From assembly GCF_036323735.1 (NCBI RefSeq), contig NW_026947400.1:93501-157500 (forward strand): 64,000 nt of DNA, read 5' to 3'. The DNA is from Rattus norvegicus (lineage: Eukaryota; Chordata; Mammalia; Rodentia; Muridae). The notes beneath the pieces are model-generated. The model searched no databases. It saw only the letters and a program-made list of their open reading frames with translations, and was not told the origin of the DNA. Of this stretch, positions 23,096-34,560 are shown piece by piece. Made by a program: the position numbers and the translations under genes. Positions within the stretch are counted from its first letter, which is position 1. The number at the start of each line of letters is the position of its first letter.

Positions 23096-23310
23096 AGCCA
23101 ACACAGAAAATGACTACAATTATAATTTGAAATATTTTTAAAGCAACTTCTTTTTCATTAGTAGTTTCTGTATTTTTATAGATAGCTCTCTAGTTAGAGA
23201 GTGAGGCCTTGCCTCTCCCAGTTAAATTTCTAGAATATTAACTCAAGAACCAAAATGTTATATTTACATTTGAATGTGTGCAATAAAATGATTAACGAGA
23301 AATCCTGAGG
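23096..23310. repeat. Duplicated L1-flanking segment, copy 1
   Basis: About 215 bases match 59333-59550 by eye (shared agccaacacagaaaatgacta, cattagtagtttctgtatt, gagagtgaggcctt, actcaagaacc and an end in cctgagg). Both copies are followed at the same base by an L1, here entered in ORF2, at 59551 entered in the 5' UTR. Confidence 0.8.
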
Positions 23311-26300
23311 TTTCATGAAAGAAACATTACTAAAGCTAAAAGCACACATTGCACGTCACATGATAATAGTAAGAGATTTCAACACACCACCCTCATCACT
23401 GGAGAGATCTTGGAAATAGAAAGTAAACAGAGATGTATAGAGAGTAATAGAAGTTATGAACCAAATGGATTTAACCGATATTTATAGAACATTCCATCCT
23501 AAAAATTAAGGATATACATTCTTCTCATAACCTCTGGGAACCTTTTTCAAAATTGACCATTTAATCGGTCCGTCAACAGACCTTAACAGATACAGGAAGA
23601 TAGAAATAATCCCATGCATTCTATCAGATCACCACTCACTAAGACTGGTCTTCAACAGTAGCAATAATGACAGAAAGCTTATGTATACATGGAATTTGTA
23701 CAATGCTATACTCAATGACAACTTGGTCAAGGAAGAAATAAAAAAAGAAATTAAAGACTTCTTACAACTTAATGAAAATGAAGACAACATTCCCAAACAT
23801 ATGTGACACAATGAAAGCAGAGCTAAGAGGAAAACTTATACCTCTGAGTGCTTGCAAAAAAAAAAAATAGGAGAGAGCATTATGTCAGGAGCTTGATAAT
23901 ATATGAAAAAGCTCTAGAACAAAAAGAACTAATTAAACACAAGGGTGGTAGAAAGCAGCAAATTATCAAACTCAGAGCTGAAATCAATGAAGTATAAATG
24001 AAAAGGACGATACAAATAATCAACAAAACCAGGATCTGTTTCGTTGACAAAAAACATATGATAGATAAACTCTAAGACAAACTTACCAGAGTTCAAACAG
24101 ACTGTATCCAAATTAACAAAATAAAAAGGGAAAAGTGAGACATAACAACGGAATCTGAAGAAATTAAAAGAAAAAACATAATTTTCTACTATAAAAGCCT
24201 ATATTCAAAAAAACTGCAAAATCTGAAGGAAATGGACAATTTTGTATACAGATACCAGGTAGCAAAGTTAAATCAGGAACAAATAAACTATCTAAACAAC
24301 CCCATAATTCCTAAAGAGATAGAGGCAGTTATTAAAATTCTAGAAAACAAACAGAGCCCAGGTCGAGAAGGGTTCAGTGCACAATTCTACCAGATCTTCT
24401 TAGAAGACCTCATACTAATATTATGCAAACTATTCCTCAAAATTGAAACAGATGTCGCACTACCGCACTCCTTATATGAATCCACAATTACTCTTATACC
24501 TAACCCACACAGAAACTCAGCACTGAAAGAGAACTTCAGAACAATTTCCTTTATGAATATTGAAGAAAAAATACTCAATAAAATTCTTGCAAACCAAATC
24601 TAAGAACACATCAAAAAAATCATCCATCATGATCAAGTAGACCTGAACCCAGGGATGAAAGGATGGTTTAATGTAGGAAAATTCATAAATGTAATCCATC
24701 ATGGAAACAAACTCAAAGATAAGGAGCACATGGTCATTTAATTAGAATGTGAGAAAGCATTTGACAAAATACAACAACCGTTTTGGATAAAAGTCCTGGA
24801 AAAATCACGAATCGAAGGCTCATATCAAAATATAGTGTGAGAAATATACAGCAAAAATGTAGGTAACATCAAACTAAATGGAACAAAACTTGAAGCAATC
24901 TCACTAAAATCAGGCCCTAGACAAGCTGCCCAACTCTCTCCATACTTATTCAAAACAGGACTCAATGTCATAATCAGAGATACCACACAGAAAAAGGGAG
25001 TCAACGGGATACAAATTGGAAGGGAAGATATCAAAATATCACTTTTTGTAGATGATATGATAGTAGATACTTAAGTGACCCCAAAAGATCCACCATAGAA
25101 CTTCTTAACCTGATAAATAACTTCTGCCAATGTCAGGGTAAAAATTAGCTCAAACATACCAGGAGCCTTCCTCTTCTCACTGGATAAACAGGCTGAGAAA
25201 GAAAATAATGAAATCACACACTTCTTAATAGTCCCAAATAATATAAAATACCTTAGTGTGAGTTTAACCAAGTAACTGAATGATGTGTATGACAAGAAGT
25301 TCAAGTATCTGAAGAAAGAATTTGAGGAATATCTCAGAAGATAGAAAGAGCTTCCATGCTCATGGATTGACAGGATTAATATAGTAAAGATGACCATTTT
25401 GCCAAAAGCAATGTACACATTCAATACAATCTCCATCAAAACACCTACTCAATTCTTTAATTGAGATAGAAAGAGCAATTTGCAAATTCATTTGGAACAA
25501 GAAAAAGACAGGATAGCTAAAGCTATCCTCAACAATAAAAGAACTTCTCGGGGAATCATCAACCCTGAACTCAAGCAGTATTACAGAGCAATAGTGATAA
25601 AAACTGCAAGGTATTGGTAAGGAGACAGATGGATAGACCAGTGGAATAGAATTGAAGACCCAGAAATGAACCCACACATTTATCCTTTGATATTTGGTAA
25701 AGGAGATAAAACTATCCAAAGGAAGAAACATAGCACTTTCCAAAAATAGTGCTGCTTCAACAGGAAGTCAGCATGTAGAAGAATGCAAATTATCCGATTT
25801 TTATGACCATGTACAAAGCTTAAGTCCAAATGAATCAAGGACCTACACATCAAACCAGATACACTCAAACTAATAGAAGAATAGGTGGGGAAGAATCTTG
25901 AACACATGGGCACCGGAGAAAATTTCCTGAGCAAAACACCAATGACTTATGCTCTAAGATCATGAATTGAAAAATAGGACCTCATAAAACAGCAAAGCTT
26001 CTGTAAGTCAACAGACACCGTCATTAGGACAAAGCTGCAAGAAATAGATTGGGAAAAGATTTTTACTAATCCTATATCTAATAGTGGGTATTATCCAAAA
26101 TATAGAAAGAACGTAGGAAGTTAGAGTCTAGAAAGCAAAAATACCCTATTAAAAATGGGGTTTAGAGAGTTACAAAACATTCTCAGCTGAAAGTTATCAA
26201 ATGTCCACAAAACAAATAAATAAATGTTCGACATCATTAGTCATCGGGAAAATTCAAATCAAAACAAATCTGAGATTCCACCTCACTGCAGTCAGAAGGG

Positions 26301-27475
26301 CTAAGATATAAATCTCAGGTGACAGCAGATGCAGGCGAGGATGTGGAGAAAGAGGAACACTCCAACATTTTTGGTTGGATTGCAGACTAGTACAACCCTT
26401 TTGAAGGTTCCTCTGAAAATTGGACATTCCATGACCTGAGGACCCAGCTATACCTCTCTTGGGCATATAACCAAAATATACATACAACTGTCCAACATAC
26501 AACAGTGAACTATATTTGACTATGTTCAAATCAGCCTTATTTAAAATAGCCAGAAGCTGGAAAGAACCCAGATGCCATTCAACAGTGGAATGGATACAGA
26601 AATGTGGTACAACTATACTATAGAATATTACTCAGCTATCAAACAATGACTTCATGAAATTCATAGGCAAATGGAGTGAACTATATAATAACATCCTGAG
26701 TGAGGTTACTCAATCACAGTAAAACACACTTGGTATGCATTCATTGATAAATAGATATTATCCAAAAATCTTGAATTACCCATCATGCAATACACAGGCC
26801 ACATGAAACTCAAGAAGGATGACCAAATGCAGATGCTTTACTCCTTCTTTAAAAGAGGAACCAAAATACCCATGGAAGGGGATAAAGAGGCATAGTTTAT
26901 AACAGAGACTGAAGGACCTGCCCTCCAGAGCCTATCCCACATGTAGCCCATCCATATATAGACACCAAAGCTAGATAAGATGGATGAAGCTAAGAAGTGC
27001 AGGCAGACAATAACTGGATATTGATCCCTCCTGAGAGTCATAGCCAGAATATGTCAAATACAGAGGCAAAGGCCATCAGCAAACCACTGAACCAAGAATC
27101 AGACACCAGTTGGAGGAATTAGGGAAAGGATTGAAAGAGCTGAAGGGATTGGCAACCCCATAATAATAACAATGCCAACCAATCAGAGCTTCTTGGGACC
27201 AAACCACAACAGAAAGACAATACATGGACTGACCCATGGTTCCAACTGCATGTAGCAAAGGATGGTCTTGATGAGAAACAATGGAATGAGAAACAAATTT
27301 TTCTGACAAGGTTGGACCCCCAGTGTAGGGCAATGTGGGGAGGTGTGGGGAGGCCGTGTGTGGAGATGTGAAGTCCCTTATAGAAGGTAGGGGGAAGGGT
27401 TAAGGGCTTACGAATTGTAAACCTGGAAAAGGGAATAACATTCGAAATGAAAATAGGAAATATTCAACAATGATA
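23311..27475 (+). mobile_element. Old L1: ORF2 relic and 3' UTR, plus strand
   Basis: Long but dead L1. ORF2 begins in the endonuclease domain: near 23370 a gagatttcaacaca segment encodes the GDFNT region. It passes the RT domain: the ORF 24232-24603 reads RT palm text including PGREGFSAQFYQIF, and near 25040 the sequence encodes SLFVDDMIV, a changed FADD motif. It ends with the C-terminal region near 26640-26760. The 3' UTR follows, with cattcgaaatga and a short A-rich end near 27470. Stops and frameshifts occur about every 100-300 bases. 5' UTR and ORF1 are absent. Confidence 0.9.
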
Positions 27476-27905
27476 GAGGAGGGGAGAGGGAGAGAAGAAG
27501 GAGGAGAAGGAGGAGGAGGATGAAGAAGAAGAAGAAGAAGAAGAAGAAGAAGAAGAAGAAGAAGAAGAAGAAGAAGAAGAAGAAGAAGAAGAAGAAGAAG
27601 AAGAAAAAGGAGGAGGAGGAGAAGGAGGAGGAGGAGGAGGATGAGGAGGAGGAGGAAGAGGAGGAGAAGAAGAAGAAGAAGAAGAAGAAGAAGAAGAAGA
27701 AGAAGAAGAAGAAGAAGAAGAAGAAGAAGAAGAAGAAGAAGAAGAAAAAGAAGAAGAAGAAGAAGAAGAAAAAGCAGAAGAAGAAGAAGATGAAGAAGAA
27801 GAAGAAGATGAAGAAGAAGAAGAAGAAGAAGAAGAAGAAGAAGAAGAAGAAGAAGAAGAAGAAGAAAAGGAGAAGAAGAAGATGAAGAAAAAGAAGAAGG
27901 AATAG
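27476..27905. repeat. (AAG)n/(AGG)n purine-rich microsatellite
   Basis: About 430 bases of almost pure purine on the plus strand: gag/agg start, two long aag arrays (27520-27605 and 27665-27890) and an agg block (27605-27665). It starts at the L1 3' end and so probably grew from its tail. The poly-Lys and poly-Phe ORFs here are translations of the repeat. Confidence 0.97.
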
Positions 27906-29104
27906 AAACAGAAAGAAAACTAAACTTCCATTCTTCCCCATTCCGTGTCTTCCTCAGCTGTTGTTTAGGCAGTCATGTTATTGAGACGTTATAAGTGTAA
28001 TTTCTGGTGTTACTTGGAGACACCCTTTCATAGTAAACTTTAATCTCTTACAATCTTCTTGCCAACTCTTCTGTAATATTCCTTAGCCTTGAATCAAGTG
28101 ATATTTTGTAGATAGAGACATTGAGACTGGACATGAAATTTCTAACCTGCATTTTAAATGGCTGGGATTTTTAATGTGATCTTTATTGCAGAGACTGTAA
28201 TTAATTCTGTATATAAGGACACATGGCTTTCATTTTTGTTAGGAATGATACTGACTTAAGTAAGTAAGGGGCTGTACATTCTCCCCCATAACCACAGCTT
28301 CAAAAGTCTTATATACGTGTCTAAATTACCAGTACCATCCATGTTCATTGAACAGTACTTAAGCAAAATTAGAGAGCTGTTGGATATCACCAAGCTATTT
28401 ATGCCACTGCACTGCCCTTATGATTTCCTGCCACGTTGATCTTTGTGTTTTACTGGCATGATGTGAACAATCACTTGATACTGACAAGACTGATGATTGT
28501 AATTACAGCTTATACTAGAAATTCGAACTTTGCCTGGCACATCTACCTGTATAAGAATATTGACTTTGTGATAGGTAGGAGGATTTAAAAGTTAAATTTA
28601 GTCTTAACCAAAAAAAAAAATAAATTAAAATTTTCCTTCTATAGCATGTTTAATTAATTTAAGCAAAATAATATCTATTTACTTGATGTTGGGTAAATAT
28701 CATTTAACAATATAATACTAACTCCTTTTAAGTGATTAAAAGTCACAGATAGTTGGTAGCTGTCATACTGTGTAAAATTGCCATCAGGATTGTGACAACG
28801 AAATATTCTCTGTTTTATGCATATGCATAGTACTAATGAACAAAATTATGTACCAAGCTTCATGCTTTTGGTAACTAATTGCATTTATCAATTGTATCTA
28901 AGATAATTTCATATTAGCTAGGTATCAAATGCATAATAATTAAGATTAAATTTTTAAATAAATATTAAAATAATCATATTAAAGGTGCCAATTGGACATG
29001 AAAAATAAAATATTTTAGAATAATCAAAAATATTTATCAAAAGCCAAATGATGAAAACATTGTATATATAAAAGAAGCCTGGAGCTATATATCACCTTAA
29101 AGTG

Positions 29105-29235
29105 TTATAGTGAGTTCCAGTGAGGTGGTTTAGCAGATAAAACTTCATTCCATGAAAAACCAAGAACCTAAATTTGATACCTACACATATATGTTTGGAA
29201 GACTTATATATTCACTACATGACCAGAACACATAA
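29105..29235 (+). mobile_element. Possible B2/B4-type SINE head
   Basis: A gtgaggtggtttagcagata...aagaacctaaatttgatacc pattern resembles the tRNA-derived head (box A/box B spacing) of rodent SINEs. Very diverged and without a clear tail. Confidence 0.35.
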
Positions 29236-29734
29236 AAGCTTAACAGAATATTAATTATAAGACTAATTAGAACAATAATAATAAGAAAGGAAATAAATAA
29301 AAACTCTAGGAACATTTTAAAGAAGTAATGTATTGGCCTTAAACTAGGAAATTCAACACATTTACTTAGTCCATTAACTATTTGAAGTAAAACTAAAAGG
29401 CTTTTCCTTCATTCTATATGAAAGCAAAAACATATGAGATGGATTGTGTAAAGAAAGAGAGAACTGCAAACTATAAAATTAATATAATCATTGCAAAGGA
29501 AAGACACCGACACTGACCCAAGGTTCTAAAAATAAATATTTGGAGGATTTACTGCATAATATTAACATATTTAATCCAACACATCTTATGATGATAAAGA
29601 AAAGAAAGCAGGAAAATTAATGCTTGAATGCAGTAATAGCACCTAAAGGTTGGCAAGATTTCTAAAGTTCAAAGATACCCTGAAATAAATGAGAAAATTA
29701 AAACAGGTTGATTTTATTATGGGATAAGTATTGT

Positions 29735-29938
29735 AGTATTAGCTTAGTGGTTAAGAGCACTTGCTGCTCTTAAGAGCAAACACGTTCAGTTTCTAACATC
29801 CATGAAGCCATTTGAAACCAGCTGTAAAAGCAGCTCAAGGGGATCTGACATCTTCTGGTCTCCCCAGGTGCCTGTGTTCATGTGCACAAATCTATACATA
29901 GATGATCACACATAACAGATCATTAAAATAAAATGATT
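29735..29938 (+). mobile_element. B4/ID-B1-type SINE
   Basis: Clear ID-type head (ttagtggttaagagcacttg, ctgctctt), a middle with aaagcagctcaaggggatct and a gtgttcatgtgcacaaat segment, and an A-rich tail cattaaaataaaatga. This is the standard B4/ID-B1 composite order. Confidence 0.75.
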
Positions 29939-30164
29939 CGTGAATGTATTTTCTGCACAAATTATATATAGTAAGCCTTCTACATATGCAAACACAATTG
30001 ATGCAATGTAATAAGAAAGGAGACAATTCACAAATATTATGAAGAGAAAATTAAAGATTAATGCTTACACAGTTCAGTAAGCATAAAACGCTAAGTTTCA
30101 CAACTGAATGGCAATGTAGATATTAAAAAGAATTTAGCATTTGAATTTATGAGTGAAACTATTT

Positions 30165-30545
30165 TATAAATTATTTTATTTATTTATATTCCTTCCATTG
30201 TACACTCTCCTGGTCCCCTCCCTCAGTTCCTCATCCCATTCCAACTATTCCTTCCCTGAATCCAAGAGGATGTTCCTCAGATTTATGGTGCCTCCAGGCA
30301 CCATAATCGCTGTGGCCTCAAGTCTCTAAGGTTTATCACAGGCCAGGCAGTCATCTGTTATACATGTGTCAGGGCATCAAACCAGCTTGTGTATGCTGCC
30401 TGGTTGGAGGTTCAGTGTCTGGGAGATATCAGCGGTCTGGATTAGTTGAGACTGCTGGTCTTCCTATAGAGGTTGCCCTCTGCTTCAACTTTGTCATTCC
30501 TTCCCCTAATTCAACAACTGACAAAAGTCAGAGACTGATACCATT
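30165..30545 (-). mobile_element. Lx-type L1 3' UTR, minus strand
   Basis: Plus strand starts with ttattttatttatttatatt and then complements of an old L1 3' UTR: a C-rich section, cctccaggcaccataatcgct, ggccaggcagtcatctgtt, gtatgctgcctggttgg and gactgctggtcttcctat, all familiar landmarks of Lx tails. The 5' side is truncated. Confidence 0.6.
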
Positions 30546-31179
30546 TTAAAATATGTCTCATTTAATTTTGAAAGGTATACTATGGGTTCTTTCATATAAA
30601 ATTGATGGCAATCTGTATTTATTTTAGTCTTCTAAGATGGAAATTTGGCAGGTTTTATACAAGTATTACATTACTTAACTGTCTTGACATCATTCCTATA
30701 ACGTGTTTTGTAATTTATACAAAATATAATGTAAATAATCACCACTGAGTACAGTGCCTGAGTCAGTGTTCATGATTTTCTGATTTTCTGTTGCAAACTT
30801 TGTAAATGAAAATGAATATAATCTGAATGTCACCATTAGGTTATTATTTAAACAAAGAATATTCTACCATTTATTAAATGTATCATATTCCATGGGAAAT
30901 TCCCCATGCACATGTATTCAAGATATATTGCAAAATGAAAAACAAATGACAGAATATTGCATTATGTAAGCAAACTTCATAAACCGAAGACTTACACATA
31001 TTCTATAATTTTGTCAATGTAGAGTAAACCTGATACAAGAGCCTGGGAGGCAGTAGACAGGACACTGGGAAATCTAGGTCAATTTGAGCTACACAATGAG
31101 ACCCAAATTTAAAAACAAATAGATCAGATTTGAAAGAATGTCTGCCAAACCGTTCTTAGTGGTTACATTTGGAAGTTTT
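30546..31179. other. AT-rich DNA with a B1 relic
   Basis: Nothing recognised except a B1 fragment near 31035-31110 (listed separately). Confidence 0.4.
31035..31115 (+). mobile_element. B1 fragment
   Basis: gagcctgggaggcagtagacagg followed by ggtcaatttgagctacacaatgaga matches the B1 3' half, with a short A-rich end. Confidence 0.55.
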
Positions 31180-31195
31180 AAGAAAGCAAATTTTC

Positions 31196-31446
31196 CTCTG
31201 ACCTCATAGGTAGCAATGCATATCCTAGTAAAAGCACCAGTGGAAGGGGAAGCCCTGGGTCCTGCTAAGACTGAACCCCCAGTGAACTTGACTGGTGGGG
31301 GGAGGGCGGCAATGGGGGGAGGGTTGGGAGGGGAACACCCATAAGGAAGGGGAGGAGGGAGGGGGATGTTTGCCCGGATACCGGGAAAGGGAATAACACT
31401 TGTTGAAATGTATATAAGAAATACTCAAGTTAAAAAAAAAAAAAAA
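31196..31446 (+). mobile_element. Very short 5'-truncated young L1 with TSD
   Basis: Only the last ~230 bases of the rat L1 3' UTR plus an A-tail: cctcataggtagcaatg..., a G-rich tract (31294-31370) and actcaagttaa with about 18 A. Flanked by a 16-base TSD (aagaaagcaaattttc at 31180-31195; 31447-31462 differs at one base). Contains a 3-base gtt insertion before gaaatgtatataag. Confidence 0.9.
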
Positions 31447-31462
31447 AAGAAAGCAAGTTTTC

Positions 31463-31850
31463 TTTGACAATTCCATACATGCACAACACATGATTGGAAG
31501 CCCTCTACACTCCCAATCTCCTATCTGCCCCAATCAATATACCCTCTTTAGACCCAATCCCCATAGCACGTCCATGCTTTTTATGTTTTTGCTTCATGAC
31601 CCCCTGGATTTAAACTGAGCCTCTTCTGTGAACATGGGCATGATGCTATACATGTAACAACTGGTAAGACGAAACGTGGCTACATCATTTTCTATTCTCC
31701 AGCACTGTGCTTAGTTCCTTTGAATAGGCAGGGTCAATATTATATAGAGTCTGTTCCGATAGATGTAAATATTATGAGTTCCTGAGTGCCACAACTGTAT
31801 CATATTCAGAGGACAGCATCTCACAGATCTCCTTACCTATTAATTAGCCC
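31463..31850 (-). mobile_element. Possible old L1 3' region, minus strand
   Basis: Very diverged match to a known murid repeat layout: ttctttgacaattccatacatg, a C/T-rich section, ccctggattta..., and gagttcctgagtgccacaactg...agaggacagcatctcacag. I associate it with old L1 tails but the family is uncertain. A similar copy may lie at 39690-40120. The downstream 1.1 kb to 32955 holds nothing recognised. Confidence 0.35.
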
Positions 31851-32955
31851 TTGAAAGAAGTCAAGACCTGTATATCACCTTATCTCTAAACTGGAATTTA
31901 TCTCAAAAGGATAATCATTTTAAAATGAAATCTTAGTTTTCTCCAAGGGAATCTCACTAGGTACACAAACTAATTTTAAGGGTAGACTGTGTATAAAGCA
32001 CTAAGGGAACTGATCATCATTTTTGGAGGATCCTTGTCTCATAATGGGTCAGGACTTTTTCATCAGAATGTCTGTTTCCTTTTGTTATTTGTTTACTTAT
32101 CTATTAATTTTTACTCTGTGTGTTTTGTGTATATATTTTTTCCTTGTTTTATGTTTCCATGGAATTCCTGAGTGTGTGAATGGAAGGCTGGGTCTCTGTG
32201 TCTGTATCTGATTCCTGTAGTCTGAATTGGCTCTTTTCTATCTGCTTGTTCTGTTCAACTCCAGTTCATTAACTTTCATTTTATTTTTATTCCTTAGATG
32301 ACTGTTTGTTTTCTACTGAGAGTCAGAAGAATGTAGATACAGATGACAGGAGAGGTATAGAAGAAGGGGAGGTGGATAGAGGTAAGGGAAATCATAATTC
32401 AAATATATGCATGAAAAAGTCTAATTTTAAGAAAAGAATTTTAAAAACATACTTTCTAGGTCCTGTCTGCCCCATTTCTCAAAGTCCTTACTAGTTTCAT
32501 ATCAAAAGTTAATGAACATATGTTAAACCCTTTGCAAGGCATGGAAAATTATTTGTTTACAGTCAATCAGGAACTGCCACTCTAGGAGTGAAGGTTCTGT
32601 AGAGTTGCAATATTGCAGAGGAGAGTCTTTAAATGCTTTCAGAGACATCAATCCACTGAGGTTCAGTGGCCGTTTCACATGATGGATGTTACAAGTTTTG
32701 AATTGGAAGATATACATTTTCGATACTTCAGTTTTCATGAAACTCTTCAAGATCAAATTAAAAGTTGTATGGGATACAATCATGCAATAGGTATGTTCCT
32801 TTGAAATTTTCAAAATTAACCCAAATAATACTAAAATGGCATTAATAAATCAGAATATATTGTATCCTAAGCCCATATCAACATGACAATTAAGAAATGG
32901 AAGTAGATGTGAATCATTGGATAAAAGCTGTTTCTGGAGAGGCACTATTTTATTT
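31851..32955. other. AT-rich DNA, no gene seen
   Basis: Flank of the LTR retrotransposon. Short ORFs at 31989-32211, 32306-32494 and 32523-32813 lack recognisable domains. Confidence 0.4.
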
Positions 32956-32961
32956 CTGGGA
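32956..32961. repeat. 6-bp target-site duplication of LTR element, left
   Basis: ctggga directly before the left LTR; the identical hexamer follows the right LTR at 38342-38347. Six bases is the usual TSD length for ERVK/IAP-type elements. Confidence 0.9.
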
Positions 32962-33338
32962 TGTCCCGCACGCGACTTCCTACCGGCAAGAAACACGCGG
33001 GTATAGAAATCCTTACTGTGACAAAACTTTATTATTATCTTAAAAGAGGAAGGGCCCACCGCGCCAACATGGCGCACTTACATACACCCTAGTGCGGCGC
33101 ATTCACACCTGATTGGTTGTTTACCCATGATCTCATAAGGCATGCCCCGGAGTGGGCAAAGACCTGGCACAAAGGCACTCTTGCACATGCGCACAGTTAA
33201 CTTCCTGAAAGGGAACCGGCTGGCACAGCGAAGGCTGGTGCCATCTTGTAATAGCATAGGCTATCCTGGCCTTACATGTGAGGCACAGTGGAATCCATCG
33301 CCATCTAGTGGTAGCGAATGTTATTGCGGCTCTCTACA
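32962..33338 (-). repeat. 3' LTR of IAP-like ERVK element
   Basis: 377-bp terminal repeat, minus-strand sense 5'-TGTAGAGAGCCGCAATAACA ... GGGACA-3'. It pairs with 37966-38341. By hand I count roughly 45-50 differences, i.e. about 87% identity. It retains a poly(A) signal (AATAAAG in sense, complement near 33027-33033). The TATA box intact in the other LTR is altered here (tacatacacc). The TG...CA ends, size and U3 text (an agatggcg...cattcgc region) resemble mouse IAP LTRs. Confidence 0.9.
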
Positions 33339-33440
33339 TCTCACCCTTAGAATTTATATAATTTTATAGCAGTCATGATCACCCTATTGCATGCAATGAG
33401 GAAACCTCAGCGATGTGGAAGGGCTGATCAAAGGATCAAT

Positions 33441-33586
33441 GAGTCTCTCTCATCCGAGTGCAATGGATCCACAGATCCATGGGGTGCAGGAGCAGAGAAC
33501 TCAGATACAGAGAGAGTCCCTCTCCTCCCAGTGCAATAGATCCACAGATCCATGGGGTGCAGGAGCAGAGAACACAAATACAGAGA
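33441..33586. repeat. 73-bp tandem duplication inside the provirus
   Basis: Units 33441-33513 and 33514-33586, both starting gagtc(t/c)ctct and including gatccacagatccatggggt. They differ at about eight positions. The following bases begin a third copy (gagtcctgag). The duplication is not a multiple of three. Confidence 0.92.
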
Positions 33587-33589
33587 GAG

Positions 33590-34560
33590 TCCTGAGCAAG
33601 ATAACCAAATTCCAGGGGAGGCCACTTGTGCAATGGCCACAAGTGCTTGAATGATAAGTGCCTTGTCACGTTTCTGTTGAGATCGGAGTTTGTAAACCAA
33701 CCAAGTATGAACACTGATCCACCGCATAGGACTGAACCAGACAGAGCCACTCCCGATAAGTAGTGGGCACCTCATTTGGTCCTCTTCAGCTGTTACCATC
33801 AAGGGCCGTAGTCAAGCCACTCCTATAATAAAATTTAGAATTCCCAATTGTTAGTAACTACTTCAGAAAGTTCACCCACTGTACTTGTCCAACAGTAGAT
33901 TGGGGGAGGATAACTCCAGGCACTGCAGCAGTAATGGCTGCTACAATATCAGCGAAAGTGTCAAGGTCTTTTCCAGGACAGTTCAGGATCAGTCATTTTT
34001 CTCTGGAACAACCAGCAGACAATGAAACCATTTCTGAGATCTGTATAATCAGGACAGAGTTCCCCATTCCACTGTAGCTTTATGCAGGTAGCATTCCTGT
34101 AAAGATACAGTCTCTAAAATGACCAGTTAAGGCAGCAAGAGTCACCAGGGAAATGAAGGGGGGCAGGAACGGCTGGAGTCCAGTCTTCCCCAGCAAGCAG
34201 CAGTGTACAGAGGGTCAGAGAGCAGGCCATAGTGGGACGGAACACACGCAGCGGTAACACTGACTGCAGCAACGGCAAAATCTCTGTTATGACAAAGGAT
34301 GAAGGGGAATCTTCTATCTTCCTCTCCGGGCAGAGGAATGACTCCAGGGACCCGAACCAGGAGAGCTGAATCTTTATGCAACCAGGATCAGGAAGCCTCA
34401 GCAACCAAGCAGGCAGCTGGCGCACTCTTGTGGCATCCTGTAGAAAAAGTACAAACATTCCCTCTTCCCCATATAAAATATCTGGACAGGATCATGTCAA
34501 TAAGTGGATCTCTCTATTTCACCTCGGCAGAAGTATGCCTAGTTGTAGGGTGCCATAAAC
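33590..34560 (-). pseudogene. Possible env-like remnant of the provirus
   Basis: Minus-strand frames here change often, but pieces look like the end of a retroviral envelope gene. Near 33880-33960 there is an Ala/Ile/Val-rich stretch with TFADIVAAITAAVPGV. Further downstream (33600-33800) is a hydrophobic segment followed by a charged tail with QQKRDKALIIQALVAIAQ. Position just upstream of the 3' LTR fits env. Multiple stops and shifts make it non-functional. Similarity is by impression only, so confidence is low. Confidence 0.35.

Larger units (their letters stand above)
27906..30164. other. AT-rich intergenic DNA with two SINE relics
   Basis: No gene recognised. Contains a possible tRNA-derived SINE head near 29105-29230 and a B4-type relic at 29735-29935, both listed separately. 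Confidence 0.45.

Noticed and set aside
24232..24603. 123-codon ORF with reverse transcriptase similarity as a possible functional RT
   Set aside because: It is one frame-intact piece of an L1 ORF2 broken on both sides, with a changed FADD motif downstream.
27408..27941. 177-codon poly-Phe ORF (minus) and 121-codon poly-Lys ORF (plus)
   Set aside because: Products of the AAG array.
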